From: Lepidurus packardi
Taxonomy: Eukaryota; Arthropoda; Branchiopoda; Notostraca; Triopsidae
Direction: 5' to 3'
Assembly: GCA_023053545.1 (NCBI GenBank)
Contig: JAKZAN010000005.1
Coordinates: forward strand, 11,842,001-11,906,000
Length of the DNA: 64,000 nt
In this document: positions 14,018 through 28,783 of the stretch, one piece after another
Position numbering within the stretch: position 1 is the first letter of the stretch
How the letters are laid out: the number at the start of each line of letters is the position of its first letter
The notes under the pieces: generated by a model
Seen by the model: only the letters and a program-made list of their open reading frames with translations
What the model was told of the DNA's origin: nothing
Database searches by the model: none
Made by a program: the position numbers and the translations under genes

Positions 14018-17000
14018 ATGCCCAGTCCCGGTTTATTGCTGAGCAGGATGGACGGGCTCAGCCAAAGCATGGATTCCGTCAACACGGCAACGGCGGAAGA
14101 TGAGGTGAGCAATATTTCTGCACTTGTATAACCAAGCAACCAAAACAGAAATTTCCGTGAATGTTTGTTACAATAAATAAAGGTAAATTACTGTAACTTG
14201 CCATCCTCATTCTAATGGTCAAAAGTCAATAAGGGTGAAATTGCTATCCCGTACCATAAGATAATAGACCTTCATGACACGACCAGGTTTTTTTTTTACA
14301 ATAAATAAACTAAATTATTGTAACTTGCCATCCTCATGCTAATGGTCAAAAGTCAATAAGGGTGAAATTGCTATCCCGTACCATAAGATAATAGACCTTA
14401 ATGACACGACCAGGTTTTTTTTTTACAATAAATAAACTAAATTATTGTAACTTGCCATCCTCAGTCTAATGGTCAAAAGTCAATAAGGGTGAAATTGCTA
14501 TCACATGCTATAAGATAATAGACCTTAACGACACGACCAGTTTTTTTTGGCAGAAAAATTGAATTGTCAAATTGAAATCTTCATTAGTTCTAATTGCAAT
14601 TAAAATTACGATATAAGTAATTGCTTAGTGTTAAAAACTTCACGAATGAAATTCAAAATTCTTAAAAAATGTCAACTCTAACATTTGGAATCCTGAAAAA
14701 ATTCCTTCCGGAAATTCCGTTTTCGTTCGAAATTTATTATCTAATATTACAACTTCAAATAATTGATTAATGTTAAAAACTTCATGAATGAAATTCAAAA
14801 TTCTTAAAAAATGTCAACTCTAACATTTGGAATCCTGAAAAAATTCCTTCCGAAAAATTCCGTTTTCGTTCGAAAATTATTTTCTAATATTACAACTTCT
14901 AGTTTGTATATTGAAAGGTTACAACCATTGATTTCTTGGAGTAAAAAAGTATTAGAAATTACTTTGCCGTGTAGTTTAAACAAAAAAAAACACTTTATTT
15001 AAAATGATATTTTATTTTCATTGTTTTTTAAACTTAAATGGATCCAGGAGTAATCTGTTGGGGCATTGTTACTCTTTGAGCTGTGAATGGCTAATGAGTA
15101 AGAAAATTTACTGAGGGGTGAAGTCAAAAAGGAGAGAATGAGGGAGATAACTTCATTAACTATCTTCTGGGGGTGGAGTCTAAAAGATGGTTTAAGCATT
15201 GAGGAGGGGAGGAGGAGGGGGAGTGAAGACAAATGGTGATGTTGAAAATGACATTATTGACGTTGGTTGGGAACACTTTGCATGCTTTGCATATAGGCTT
15301 GACGTCCACCGAGTTGTTACAGGATTGATTATGGGGGTTGAGGGGGGTAGAGTAAAGGTTGAGGGGGAAAGGGAAGTGTGAGAAAACGTGACCTGAAGTT
15401 GTGAGCGAGCTAAGCATCTTCAATTGGGCCTGAAAGAAGCAGCTTGGATGAGTTTCTTCTTTCTTTTTTTTTTTTTTATTTAGTCTGAGGGAGAAAAATG
15501 GTGGGGAAACGGTATAGAGACCGTAGAGAGCGTAATGAAAGAATTGTAGATTGTAGGAGGCAAAGGTGAACAGGAAGAGAGAGAAAAAAAAAGAGAAGGA
15601 GCAAGCGAGAGAGCTTTACTGTGATTTGTCTCCATCACGTCAATTAAATTGGCCGCGTGATTGGATACCCAAGTATAGCCAAGTAAAGTAGAAAGACGTC
15701 TTTTAACCTATGGTGCTGCCCTCTGGTCGTAAACCAAACAATAGGGGGTGAAAATGGACTTGAATTGCCTCCAAGTTTCCCTTTTTTTTACCAATCATTA
15801 CTTTGGGAATTTCTTCTTGTATTTCTTCCTTTCTTCATGCTTCTGTTTGATTCGGTTTCGTTGTAATTTGTTTCGATTCTATTTATTTTATTTTATTTTA
15901 TTTTATTACATTGTTTTTCTGGGATCAAGGAAGAGGAAATCCATCTACTGATTTGTACCTGCATGGGGTGGGGGGGTATAGTTAACCCTACTGTTTGGGG
16001 GGTTTCAGGGAGATCACGAGGGTGGGCGGTCGTAAAAAGAGGCGTGGACAAGAGGGAAAAGAAAAAAGGGGCGGGTCAGATCGATGGCTGAAGTTCGTAG
16101 CCATTCCAATTGGTCCCGAAAAAGAGTAGTTTTTATAGATTAGGAGGCGTGGTCAACCTTAAATGTCGTTGGCATGATTTTTTTTTATTTTTTAAACTTT
16201 ATTAAAATTTTCTAATTTTTTATTATTATTTGAGGGGAGTAGGCGTTCATTTATTCATTTATTCATTTTGGAAGAGCAATTGGAAAAACGTCTGCTTATA
16301 GGCTAGTGGCACGGAATGTCATGCTTTGTGGTTAAAGACAAATATTATCCCAAGGAAGAAGAAGTAGAAGAAATATAGAAGAAATGTATAGAAGATAAAA
16401 GTCAAATAAAGAAAAATGACTGAAAAAAGAGGGAGGGGAAGAGGAAGAGAAGGAAGGGAGGTGTCAGTGTCCTCTAGCCCGTATATGGCCCCCAAAATAA
16501 TGGTTCTGCTCGGACGCACATGACTAAAGACACCTGCCCTACAGGGTAACAAGGTAAGGCGAGTAGATAGAGCGAAGTGAGTGGAGCTGGAGCTAATTTT
16601 TTTTTTTTTTTTTTTTTATTTCTGACTTTTGGAAAATTTAAGATATTAGTATAGTAGTTTCTGGCATTTAAATCCATTGCATTGGAAAATTGGATGTTCA
16701 ATTGTCCCTACGAATAACAGAATTTGCAGAAAATAAACATACAGCAATTCTAGAAATATTGGAAATAAAACATTCTTTGAAAATCTTCGGAAAATTCTAC
16801 GAAAATTCTTCGGAAATCAAGAACAGTTTTTAAATCGTAACTTTAAATTCTCATTTTCAAATATCTTTAGAAATATTTGAAAATATTTTTTAGAAATATT
16901 TGAAAATATTTTTTAGAAATATTTGAAAATATTTTTTAGAAATATTTGAAAATATTTTTAGAAATATTTGAACATATTTTTAGAAATATTTGAAAATATT

Positions 17001-20000
17001 TTTAGAAATATTTGAAAATATTTTTAGAAATATTTGAAAATATTTTTAGAAATATTTGAAAATATTTTTAGAAATATTTGAAAATATTTTTAGAAATATT
17101 TGAAAATATTTTTAGAAATATTTGAAAATATTTTTAGAAATATTTGAAAATATTTTTAGAAATATTTGAAAATATTTTTAGAAATATTTGAAAATGACAG
17201 AATTGGAACTTGCAGAGAATATAATTGTCCCTAGGAATAACAGAATTTGCAGAAAATAAACATACAGCAATTCTAGAAATATTAGAAATAAAACATTCTT
17301 CGAAAATCTTCGGAAAATTCTTCGGAAATCAAGAGCAGTTTTTAAATCGTAGCTTTAAATTCTCATTTTCAAATATATTTTAGAAATATTTGAAAATATT
17401 TGAAAATGCTTTTAGAAATATTTGAAAATGACAGAATTGGAACTTGCAGAGAATATAATTGTCCCTAGGAATAACAGAATTTGCAGAAAATAAACATACA
17501 GCAATTCTTGAAATATTAGAAATAAAACATTCTTCGAAAATCTTCGGAAAATTCTTCGGAAATCAAGAGCAGTTTTTAAATCGTAACGTTAAATTCTCAT
17601 TTTCAAATATTTTTAGAAATATTTGAAAATGTTTGTAGAAATATTTGAAAATGACAGAATTGGAATATTCTTTCAAAGAATACCATAGAAATATTAGAAA
17701 TTATACAAATATTAGGAAAGTACAGAATTTTAAATTTAAGGAATTTCATAGAAATATTAGAAATATTTTATTTTATTGACAATATTAGAAAATTACAGAA
17801 TTGGAAATTCGAAGAATAGCTTACAAATAGAGAAATAAGAATTTTCTATCAAATTCCTGGCAAATCTTAGAAAGCAATTTTTGGATTTTTGGATTATTTT
17901 TTTTTTACTATTTTCTCATTTCTTTCGATTTTGTTTGTATCAAGTACTGTACTGCAGGTTTAACGGGAGTGCAAGTTGATGAGGTGGCCATTGTCAGGGG
18001 AATGATAGCAGCTGGAATATTTGCCAGACGCACAGGTGTGAATCCTGTATACTTCCTCCCTTCTTTTACCCACCTCACCCCTCCCGCCCTATTATTTCTA
18101 TTGTTTTGGCCCCTAGCCACGCGTACAATGGGGTAAATCAGGGGTCTCGTTATAAGAAGCATTTATTTATTTATTTTTCCAAACCGAAGGTGGCATTCCC
18201 TACATTCTTTTTCCCCCTTCCCAAATAAGCGAGAAGCTAAGCCCCGCCCCTTTGATGATTTTCACAGACTGCAGGCTGCTAATGAGTTAGCCACATACGA
18301 ACATCGTTTTATTTTATTTTTTATATTTTTTTTTTACAATTATATTTAAGCGAGAAAACGGTTGTGGTTTGAAGGGAGGAGCTTTGACTTTGGAGGAAAT
18401 TTTTATTTTTTTTTAATATTTATTGCTTTGGATGCCTTTTAGCAGGCGACTTGAATGGTAGGAAGCGTGCACAAAGAGTAAGGTTCGGTTGCCACAGCAA
18501 ACAAAAACTTCCTTTTCCGTACCCATTAATAAGATAGCAAGGCTAAACAGGAGAGAGACATAGAGGGGGGTGTGGAGGGTAGGAGAAGGGTGGTGAGGCA
18601 TTTTTTTTTTGTTTTGTTTGGAGCACCCAAGACACACACACATAACATAGAGACAACATATATACACACGTTGCCAGGTGCGCCCAGCCCCAAGTCAATC
18701 GATGCCTGAGGCTATGCAGGGGTTGGGAGGGGTTAAGGGGGAAATTAGGGACGAGGTGAAAAAGAAAGGGGGCGGAAGAGGGTGATTTAGGGATCGATGA
18801 GAGGTGACCTGAGTTGACCTTTCCGTGGGTTAAGAGGCTTTGAAGGTGTTCGGTTTATAAGTTTTGGCGTAATTCCACTCAATTGAAAGTTGAGACCGTT
18901 TTGTACCCTGCTGTGCCCTGCAACATGCTTAGGGAATTTGCTCAAGGTGGGTTTGGAATGTTGGGATGGTTTGGGCGCCGTACACGAACGGGCAATGCTG
19001 TTTTAAATGCTATTTTAGGGATCTTTAAAGCAGGGAGGACAGTAATTAGACTTTTGAGTCGAGAGTTGGGGACCGCAAGTGTATGCTAAAGTGTGGAGAA
19101 GTGGAGAATTTTCTGGGGCGAAACATGCAGCTTTGACGTCATGTATTACTGCGTTTATGGCTGTTTAACATGGAGAAGTTAGGGGCAGGAAAACGTATGC
19201 AGAAATGCAGAAACTCGGGCCATTTCTGCGAATTTCTGCGAAACGGGATGGAAAGGGAAGAGGTACTTCGGATGAAAGGTGTTAGCTATTCCCCATTAGA
19301 ATTTGGATCTTTAATTGGCAGAAATGTAGTAATATAGCTGCAGAAATAGTAATGTAGCGGCAGAAATAGTAATATAGCGGCAGAAATAGTAATATAGCTG
19401 CAGAAATAGTAAGATAACTGCAGAAATAGTAATATAGCTGCAGAAGTAGTAATATAGCTGCAGAAATAGTAAGATAACTGCAGAAATAGTAATATAGCTG
19501 CATAAGTAGTAATATAGCTGCAGAAATAGTAAGATAGCGGCAGAAATAGTAATATAACTGCAAAAATAGTAATATAGCGGCAGAAATAGTAATATAGCTG
19601 CAGAAATAGTAAGGTAGCTGCAGAAACAGTAATATAACTGCAGAAATAGTAAGACAGCTGCAGAAATGTCTTGAAGTAATGCTATTCCTTGCAGTAAGGC
19701 AACAATTTTTGCAGAAAGACTTCTGGCGATAATTTCTTATACATTTTCTTTGAAATACTGTGGCAGAAATGTTCTTTGAAGCAGAAACAGAAATTTCCTT
19801 GGGATTTCTTTGAACAACGCATTTCTGAACTAAACAAAGACCAGCAAGCTACCTAAACGGCTTAACCGATTAGAAATTTTCAAGACTTGGATCTTTCCTG
19901 CAGAACTTTTCCAGAAATCTGCAGAATTACTGCCGAAATATCTCTTTCGAATGAAACCCGAAAAAGAATTTGCGCAGAACTGAATGAATCTCCAGTTTCA

Positions 20001-23000
20001 TGTTCTTCCCATGAATGTTCAGTTTCCTTTTGGCAGAAATTTCGCACTTCAATATAATTTCTGCCAAACAAATCTTCGAAAAACCTTTTGAAACCATCAT
20101 TGTTCTATTTCTGCCTGCATGGTGACTCAAAAATAACATAAGGCTCTTTTTTATAACTACGAAACCTTTAAGAAATTTCTACCCTCTCTGGATGATTACT
20201 GCAAGCTGTATACCATTGCTGCCAGATGAAATGTGCATGCAACAATAGTCACAGAACCGATTTCTTCTTTCCTCAAATGTCATATCTACTCCCCTTTACC
20301 TTTCTTCATTTTTATTTTCACCTTTTCTTATATTTTCTTCCCTTTTTTTGTTTACCTCCCGGAAATAGAATTTATTACTATTTCCTACCATTTCTGCACA
20401 GCGAGAAATGTTAGGACTTTCCAACGTTATTCTTTCAACAGTACAGTACTGTGTACATATACCGGCACATGGCGAGTTTCCCTCGGTCTTGGTCCGTTAG
20501 TTTCGTGGTTGGGGTCTAATCGTGGTACAGCATCGATCGTTGTGAGTCGGGTCGGGTCGCGGGCGAAGAAATGGCAACCTGAACCCGCCTCGGCTCCTTT
20601 TTTTCCTCAACCCACCATATTATATGCCTTTTCACAGTAGCTTCACACGTACGCACGCTGTACTGTACAGTACGTACAGTACACACAAGTCGGGAAGGGT
20701 AGAGGTCGATTAAACTCCCCCAAAGAAATAAAAGGAAAAAAAGAAAAGGTGAGCGGGTACAGAGTACCCAGAAAAAACAAAAACAAGGAAAAAAAAGGAA
20801 TTTATGTAGGATCATTAAAGTAGTTTTTTTAGGGTAAGGAGAAGGGGGAGGGGGGTTAGGTGAGGTTGACTTTTTCTATCGCCTTTTGTGGTTCAGTCTA
20901 GCATGTTTTATGGTGGCTTTTTTGTGACGTGGTGTGGATATGTATGTATGGGGTACAAAATGTTAGGTAGGTAGGTGGGGTAGGTGTAAGTTTCTTATAC
21001 AGAGGGACCCACCATAACTTTAAGGGTCAGCTTTTAGGTGCCTAAAAGGCCATCCATGTGGTGACAGCGTGGTTACCATGACAACGCTGAAATAACAATT
21101 CAAACTATACCCCCCTTTCTGCTCCACTGCCTCCCCTCCATGAGAAAAAAAAAGAAAGGTTCACCTGGCGGGGACCTAGGGTCTGCAGTCTGGACCAATT
21201 GACGTAGTAGAAGCCAAATTGTGCTTCTACTCGTTTTCTTTCGAACCGGATGGCCTGAGGGCAAAAAACAAATGGTGGGTTTTAGCGGTTGATAGAAAGG
21301 ATTGTTCATGGACAGGTTAGAGGCAAGATAAGTGGTTAGAAAGTATAATTTCTTGGCATTAAATGGCATAAATAGAGGGAATATATAGAGGGAATATGGC
21401 CGCCGGATGTCGGAATGGCGTGCTGGACACGCGCTCACCGGAATGGCGCGCTTTAGTCCAAAACGAACGAAGTGAAGCCGCCATGATAGCGCCCCGGGCA
21501 GCGGGCTTTAAGTGGGAAATTATGAGTGGCAAGTTTAATGATAAAAGAGAATATTATTAAGGTTTAAGTATGAAAAAGGTTCTTGGAAAGGAGATTACTA
21601 CTAGGAAAATGTGTAATATTAAAGAATTTAAGAAATTATAAAGGATAATGATTGGAAGAAAATAATAAATAAAAATTGAGCTCTTTGGGTATTAAAAGTA
21701 AGACTAATGAGATATTAAGCTAGAGATGAGACTACGGAAGAAGTTACATGATTAATATGAAATATGAGTCTTTTTAGAAAGTTTGACAAATTTCGGGTGT
21801 AAAAGTTTTGAGTTAACCGACAAGTTGAACGAAAATGTAACGGTCTATACGATTTCCCAGAATTAACAAGTTAAAACTGGAGATTAAAAGTTTGATTGCT
21901 GGCAAGTCTTGGTTTTCTGAATAAATGATCAAACGCAGAACTTACGACGGTTATTTCCCAGAATCCTTGAAAGTAAATATTTAAAACTGGATATTTACAC
22001 ATTTAAACCGTGCGACGTAGCCAATTTTAGAATTATACAGTTGCGCAAACAGTCAATAAATTATACCAGTTTCTTTAGTTCAATAACTATCAATTTTTAA
22101 TAATTAGATTAAAAATAACCTGTCTAAACTAGGAAGCATGTTTTGGAAGTGACTTCAGCGCCTCTAGTGGCTCTGAATTCGTTATTCGAACTACCCCCAA
22201 TGCCTCTCAGTCGTAAATTGCTCAGTAATTACCAAAGCCACACTGAAAGAAAAATATCCCAAGAGTTCCCACAACACAAGCTTCGCTTTGCCCGCACAAG
22301 AAAACCATTGTTTACATTTTGACTAACATTATTTCATACTCACAAAATCCGTCTTAATTAGGTAGTTTCGGATTATTTTAAGCTTATTAAGTTGGGGAAT
22401 TCAAAAACTAAGTTTAGCAAGTTCCCTAAATACGCTTAAGAACTAAAAACACTCTTCATAATCATGAAACCAATGTGGATACTAGCCCGCGGAACAAACC
22501 AAGGAAAGCAGTCTGCAGCGCCTCTGGTGGCGTTGAATGTTGGTCTCCGAACCACAAACTTCCGTGGTAAATTGCTCGGTAACTACAAAGGCAGAATTAA
22601 CGATAATTTAGCCCAAGAATCTACACAAGACAAGCTTTCTTTTCCACTATCACAACCCCATTGTTTACATTTTGGCTTTACCAGTATATTACTCCATACT
22701 TTCCTTTTAAGGAAAAGATTGGGAAGGTGGACGGTTAGGGGAAGAGGAAACTTGGCGCAAACAGCAGGAGGGTTTTGAGCCGAGTTTTTGGTTTTGACAG
22801 GTCACATGACGAGGACATTAAATCAGGATTTGGGTGGTGAGGTGGGGGGTATACATGGAGTACAGTAACTCCATGTAAGCGTATAGTCTATATCGTTGTT
22901 ATTCCATTGCTGGAAAGTGTTCGCTGCAGCAGTTGGGTGTCCCAATTTGCTACCTTTAGCGCTAACATTTCGGAGGTTAAAGCAGCAATGACACAATGAC

Positions 23001-26000
23001 ACACTGTCCCTTGATTGAGGGGAGAACGAGGCAGAGGCTTGTTTTGCTTGTAAATGCGACAGCATTCGAGAGAATGGCGACGCTTCCTCCGACTGATTCA
23101 CTCACACACACTCTCTACTGCAACACTCGACTCGAAGCCATCCATGGAAGTAAACCAAGCGAGTGCATTTTAACAAGCTCATACGACTGCCGAGACGAGT
23201 GTCCTTCCTTTTTACCTTCCATTTTTTTTCTCTATTAGAAAGTAGGAAATTTCTTTTTATTTCTTCTCCTCTTCCTGTTCTTTCCCTTTTACTTCTTACT
23301 CTTTCGCTTTTCTCTCTGTCTCTCTCTCTCTTTCACTTGGAATCGATTGAGTCACCTGGTAAGGACCAAAAACCCGCTAATTTGTAGTTGCCACACTCGA
23401 GGTAACGAAAAAAAGGGGCGTGGAGGGTGCAGAAATGTACTTTTCAGAAATAGGACTGTTGTATCGATTCGGAGCAGTTTTATTTCGTTTTCCGACAGAA
23501 ATTTACATGACAGAAATTGGGAAGGTGAACAGTTGCAATAACAGACTTTAAGAAACGGAAAAATCATAAGGAAATAAAAAAAATAAGAAAAATATTGAAA
23601 ATAAAATAGAAATAAAAAAGATACCGTCTTATTTCTGGCGTGCGAAGCTATTGGAGTTATATCTTTGGATGAGTTCAGTTAAGTACGTTAGCGTATTGAA
23701 CTTTTCTGATGTTTAAGATTGTTTTAAGAGCCATGGAAGAAATACGGAATTTAAGGCAGGTAAAAGGACCCTTTTCCGTATTTCTTCGCCAATAGCTTTC
23801 TTTTCGAACCATCGGAGCCTCTCCGAAGAAATGCTAGGGTAAACATGTTAACTGCACAGTAAATAACGCAACATGTTGGTAGAGTGCTAAGACCAAACTT
23901 GAGCAGAACTTTCCTGTACCTTGAGAAAGTTTAGTAATTTAACTTAGGGCAGAAATATCAGCAATCGTTGCAGAAATGACCATAAAGTACCTTTAATATC
24001 CCCCAAAATCTTTAAAATACGTTTTAGCTGCATCATCAGGAATTTCTAGAAAACTGAGACATTAGAAGTAATTACATTATTACTGTAAGAAATTATAGCA
24101 AACATCCTTGGAGAAATAACCTCTAAAGTCTAAATAAGCAGCGCGATCTTGAGGAGTTTCTAGAAAGTAATGCTTATTGCCCCGTTATTACGGCAGAAAA
24201 AGTATTTCTTATTACTTCGAATTAGTGTGAATTTCTCCAGGGTACATTTGCATAATTTGATAACTTAGTTTGGGTTCGTTAGCGAAAGTTGAGCACGAAA
24301 CGCAACATTTTGGCCGATTTAGCAGTCGTCATTAAATATTACTATCAGAAATATTACTGCCTTATTAAGGTAGCATTATCTTGGTGTGCGCTGGTAGCTC
24401 ATGAATGGGTGCGAGTTGGGAGTTTCATTTACCGTTAGACTATTACTGGGAACCAAAATGAGTACAATATACTTGTTAGAACAACAAGATCTGTATTACT
24501 GTATTACTGTTGCATTACGATTATGGGAATTATTTGCTCAAAATATAAAATAGGGAAATCCAGAAGCTTAAAGAGGACGACAGGGAGAAGATATCTTTTA
24601 GCGTGTGGGTATGTGTGTACAGTAATATATTTCTTCGGGAGAAAGATGTCGATCGGGATAGGAAAGGCAAGCTTCGTTTTGTATGCAGACTAGGCAATGT
24701 TCACCCTTCTTACTGCGTGTTTCCTGGTCCCTAAAACCCGGCTCGCAACCTGACATTTCTGCAGTCATACCTTACCTCGCCCTCCCTCACCCTCCCTCTC
24801 TCGCTACTTTCTGTCTCGGTCCCGTTCCCCTTGTCCTGCTCGTGCCACGTCACGTCAGTTCAACCTCAAATAAGGACAAATGGACCTGTAATTCTTCTTC
24901 ATTTCTTTCTATTTCTTCCTTTCTTCCTGGATCTCCACAAACTGCCTTCTGCCTTCAAAAACACCCCATAATATGTCAAAGAATTCCCTAAATTTCTTCT
25001 ACACCTTTCATTTTACCCTATGAAACTTTGATGACTGAAACGAAGTCTTGGATTCCGAAGGTATGAAACTATTTCTTCACTGGCCACGTCTATTTCTATT
25101 ATGTCTTATATCTGTCATTCCCGCTTACCGCTAGCTCTGGCTTTAGTTATGAGACGACAGGATCAAGGGAGCTGGAGTCCATGTTGCACGAGTTGCGTGT
25201 TGTTTGGGGGGAGCTCACCTTTGGCTGTAGCCTTTTCCCTGGCAGATATGTTGCTGCAGCAGGTTTGGAGCATTGTTGTAAAAGCGCTCTCCTTTTTGCT
25301 GCTGGGCACACCGGAGCGAGCCGCACCGCACCGTGCTTAGAGAGGAAAAAGGGGGTAGAGGTGGGGTGAAGAGGAGTTGCGGCTCCCGAGTCGCGACCCC
25401 ACTTTGGATCAATAGGGCTCGACCCAGCCAAGACCCCCTACCCAAACTCCTGGACCCCTTGGTTTCCCTTCTTCTTTCTCCGTCTCTCTCTCTCTCGCTC
25501 CTGTTCCAACTTGCTCTCCAGGGACCCTCGAGAGCGAGAGCAAGCCATCGCAAAAGGCCCCCCTCTTGTAAAAGCTGGTAGCTCTCTCGCTTCTACCTTG
25601 AGCGGGGTGAGCAGAGTGAGCAAGAGGGGGGGAAGAGAGAAAGAATGAGAGAGAATGTAGAGAAAATCTTCCTGTAGTACAAAGTATATTACTCTTCTTC
25701 TTCTTTTTTGTTTGGTAGCTACCGAGACCATAGACCTCCATACCCCCAACCTTACCCTTCTAAACCCTCTTGGGTTCAAGACAAAGCTTTTAACGAGATG
25801 CAAACATCGACACGCACCTCTTTATTACCCGTGATGTAAGTTTTAGTTTGAAAAGAGCAAGAGAGAGAAAAACGTAGACACAAAAAAGAGGGCGCAGAGG
25901 GATGAGAAGGGAAGGGGCAAAGGTAAGACGGTAAGAGGGCATTGAGGAGAGAAGAATTGGTGGGGATTTAGGTGGGATCGTGATGGTATGATACTTGTTG

Positions 26001-28746
26001 TCGAGTTGGAGGCCATTGACAAGCCCTAAAGTTGGCTTCTCTCAATCCTTGTATTTGCTGATGGATCAACGGGAGGGATTGTCGCGAGCGAGCCCCTTTT
26101 CACCCCAGAAGGGGGACTTTTGATCTGTCAACCAATTTGTCCCCAGCCAACGCTTTCCTTTAGATTTCTTTTTTTTTTCCTTTTCTTTTCCTGGAGTATT
26201 TTCTTTCCATTTTTTTCTCTCTACACATCCTTGACTTGACTCGGAATTTTAGGTATTTTTTTTCCTAGCGGGTTAAGGGAAGTTGCAGGGTCTATTTTAA
26301 TTTCTCCTCTCCTTTTCTTCTTGAGCGTGGGGGGTGAAGTTAGGAAACGGGAATTCTGGAGTAGTTTTTGAATAATCAGAGCGCGTGCTTTATCAGTCTT
26401 TTTTCTTTAAAAGGATAAAGAACTCCTTTGAAAAAGTTGCGAGTTGGAGAGGCAACTTTAGAATTTTTGCGAGTAAGATAGAGCATGTTCCTTAGGGGGT
26501 GCGCTGAGGGCGCTTCGCTTACTTCAATCGGCTCGAGTCATAATTTTTGTTCGCTACTTTTTAGCGCTACTATTGCGCTCAGGAACGCGAAACCTTTTCT
26601 AAAAGACTCTTTTTAGATCACTTTAATGAAATAGGATGTTTTAAGGTTTGTGAAATCGAAAATTATTAAATATAACCTTCTTAAAAGTTGCCCTTAATTG
26701 GCAAATTTTGGTTAAATCGGCTCGAGTCATAATTTTTGTTCGCTACTTTTTAGCGCTACTATTGCGCTCAGGAACGCGAAACCTTTTCTAAAAGACTCTT
26801 CTTATATCACTTTAATGAAATAGGATGTTTTAATGTTTTTGAAATCGAAAATTATTAAATATAACCTTCTTAAAGATTGCCCTTAATTGGCAAATTTTGG
26901 TTAAATCGTCTCGAGTCAATTTTTGTTCGCTACTTTTTAACGTTGCTATTGCGCTCAGACATGTGAAACCTTTTCTCGAAAACTCTTCTTATATCACTTT
27001 CATGAAATAGGATGATACAAGGTCCCTGAAATCTAAAACCATTAAATATAACATGCTTAAACATGGCGCTAGATTTAAGAATTTCGGTTCCATTTTTGTT
27101 TGTGTTGAATTCTTTTTTTCTATTTCTTTTAAGTTACTTTAAGTTTAAGTTTATTGAACCTTTTTGAACTTAGTGCCTAAGCTTTAAGATGATACCAGTT
27201 ATATAATAGAAGAAATTTGGCTGATATCAAGCATGAGGAATAATTTATATTCTTTTCTTGCCTTGCTGCCTGGCAGGTGCGGACGCTGTTCGTGAGCGGT
27301 TTACCGATGGATGCCAAGCCCCGTGAATTGTATCTACTTTTTCGAGCCTACGAGGTAAATATAGCGTGTGACACATAAGACGATAAATAGAGAGAGGAGA
27401 GAGAGAGATGTGGTAGAGCGAGAGGGAAAATTCAATTGGGGTTTCTCATTTCTGTGTTGCTTAGGGCTATGAGAATTCCCAACTGAAGGTTACCAGCAAG
27501 AACGGCAAAACGGCTTCGGTAAGAATTTCCGATTACTATTTCTTCTTCCATTATTATTTTCTGGTTGTAACTTCAAGATTTGGATTCAAGATTAGTTTTC
27601 TGATTGAAGTACATTTTACTGGGGGAAATTAAAATCTTCTTAGTTGTTTGGATATTTCTGCGAGGCTTTGATAGAAAATTGGGCGGGGTAGAATGTTTCT
27701 GCTTTGATGCTTTTAGTTGTTTGGGGTTTTCGGATAGTTCACGAGGTTCATATTCTTGTGGCGATTTGTCTCAATTGTCTCGTTTGATGTAAGGCCCATG
27801 TGTTTCTATTTGTTTGGTAGCAGATATGCAGTAATTGGTAATTTCTCTTGGGTTTTCAGCCGGTGGGATTCGTTACGTTTACTACCAGAGGAGGAGCAGA
27901 AGCTGCCAAGCAAGATTTACAGGTAAACCCCGTTGCCCAAACCGAAGCAAAAGGGGAAATGAGAGAGAAAACCGTTGTTGGGAAATTGTTAAGAGAAATT
28001 GTTAAGAGATAAGTCACACCCACTCCACCTTTTTTCTAAACCTTGGATTCCCTTATTTTAAGCGGCTATATATAATCTCCGTCAACAAAAACTTTACCAT
28101 ATTTTGTAAAAATATTTCTAAACACTCAACTGGACAGTTATGATCATGTTAATTCTCGTTTTACTGTCTCACAATTTGAATTACAAAGCTTTGGCAATTG
28201 CCTGGTAAGCTTAGTTTTCGAATTGCTTGGTATCGACTTGGAATGGGAAGTTGCGACGTTGCCACGTTGCCCGCAGCCGGTGGAGGCGTAATTTTGTACG
28301 CTATTTTTTAGCGTTACTATCACGGTTAAAACTATCAAACTTTTTCTAAAAGACTCTTCTTATATGGTAGCAGTGAAATAGGATAGTTTGAGTTCACTGG
28401 AGTTAGAATTTTTTTATATATAGCCACTTCAAAACATACCTTTTGAAAAACCTCCATGTTCGTGATGTGATATTGTGGAAGCACCAGCGTGATTGTTTTT
28501 GTTCCGACATTTTGTGGGGTTTTACAAAATTGTGGGGCTAATTATTTTCACCTATTGTGGGCTTCCCCGACCATACAGGGAGTCCGTTTCGACCCGGACG
28601 TGCCCCAAACCATTCGACTGGAGTTCGCCAAGAGTAACACCAAGGTCAGCAAACCGAAACAGCAGGCCTCGCCCCCTGCCGCAGCCACGCACCCCACCCT
28701 GCTGCACCACCCGCTTACAGGCCGTGAGTAGCCCAAAAATTGCACC

Positions 28747-28783
<37 letters not shown>

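Noticed and set aside
13533..14018. 161-codon minus-strand frame upstream of cpo
   Set aside because: Low-complexity Lys/Phe/Asn content, no domain, overlaps the probable cpo 5' UTR on the other strand.
19282..19563. Minus-strand frame of repeating Tyr/Ile/Leu/Ala residues
   Set aside because: It is produced by the 20-bp minisatellite, whose period gives a repeating hydrophobic peptide.
25147..25803. Several overlapping frames on both strands
   Set aside because: GA/CT-rich composition lacks stops in many frames; no splice or domain support.
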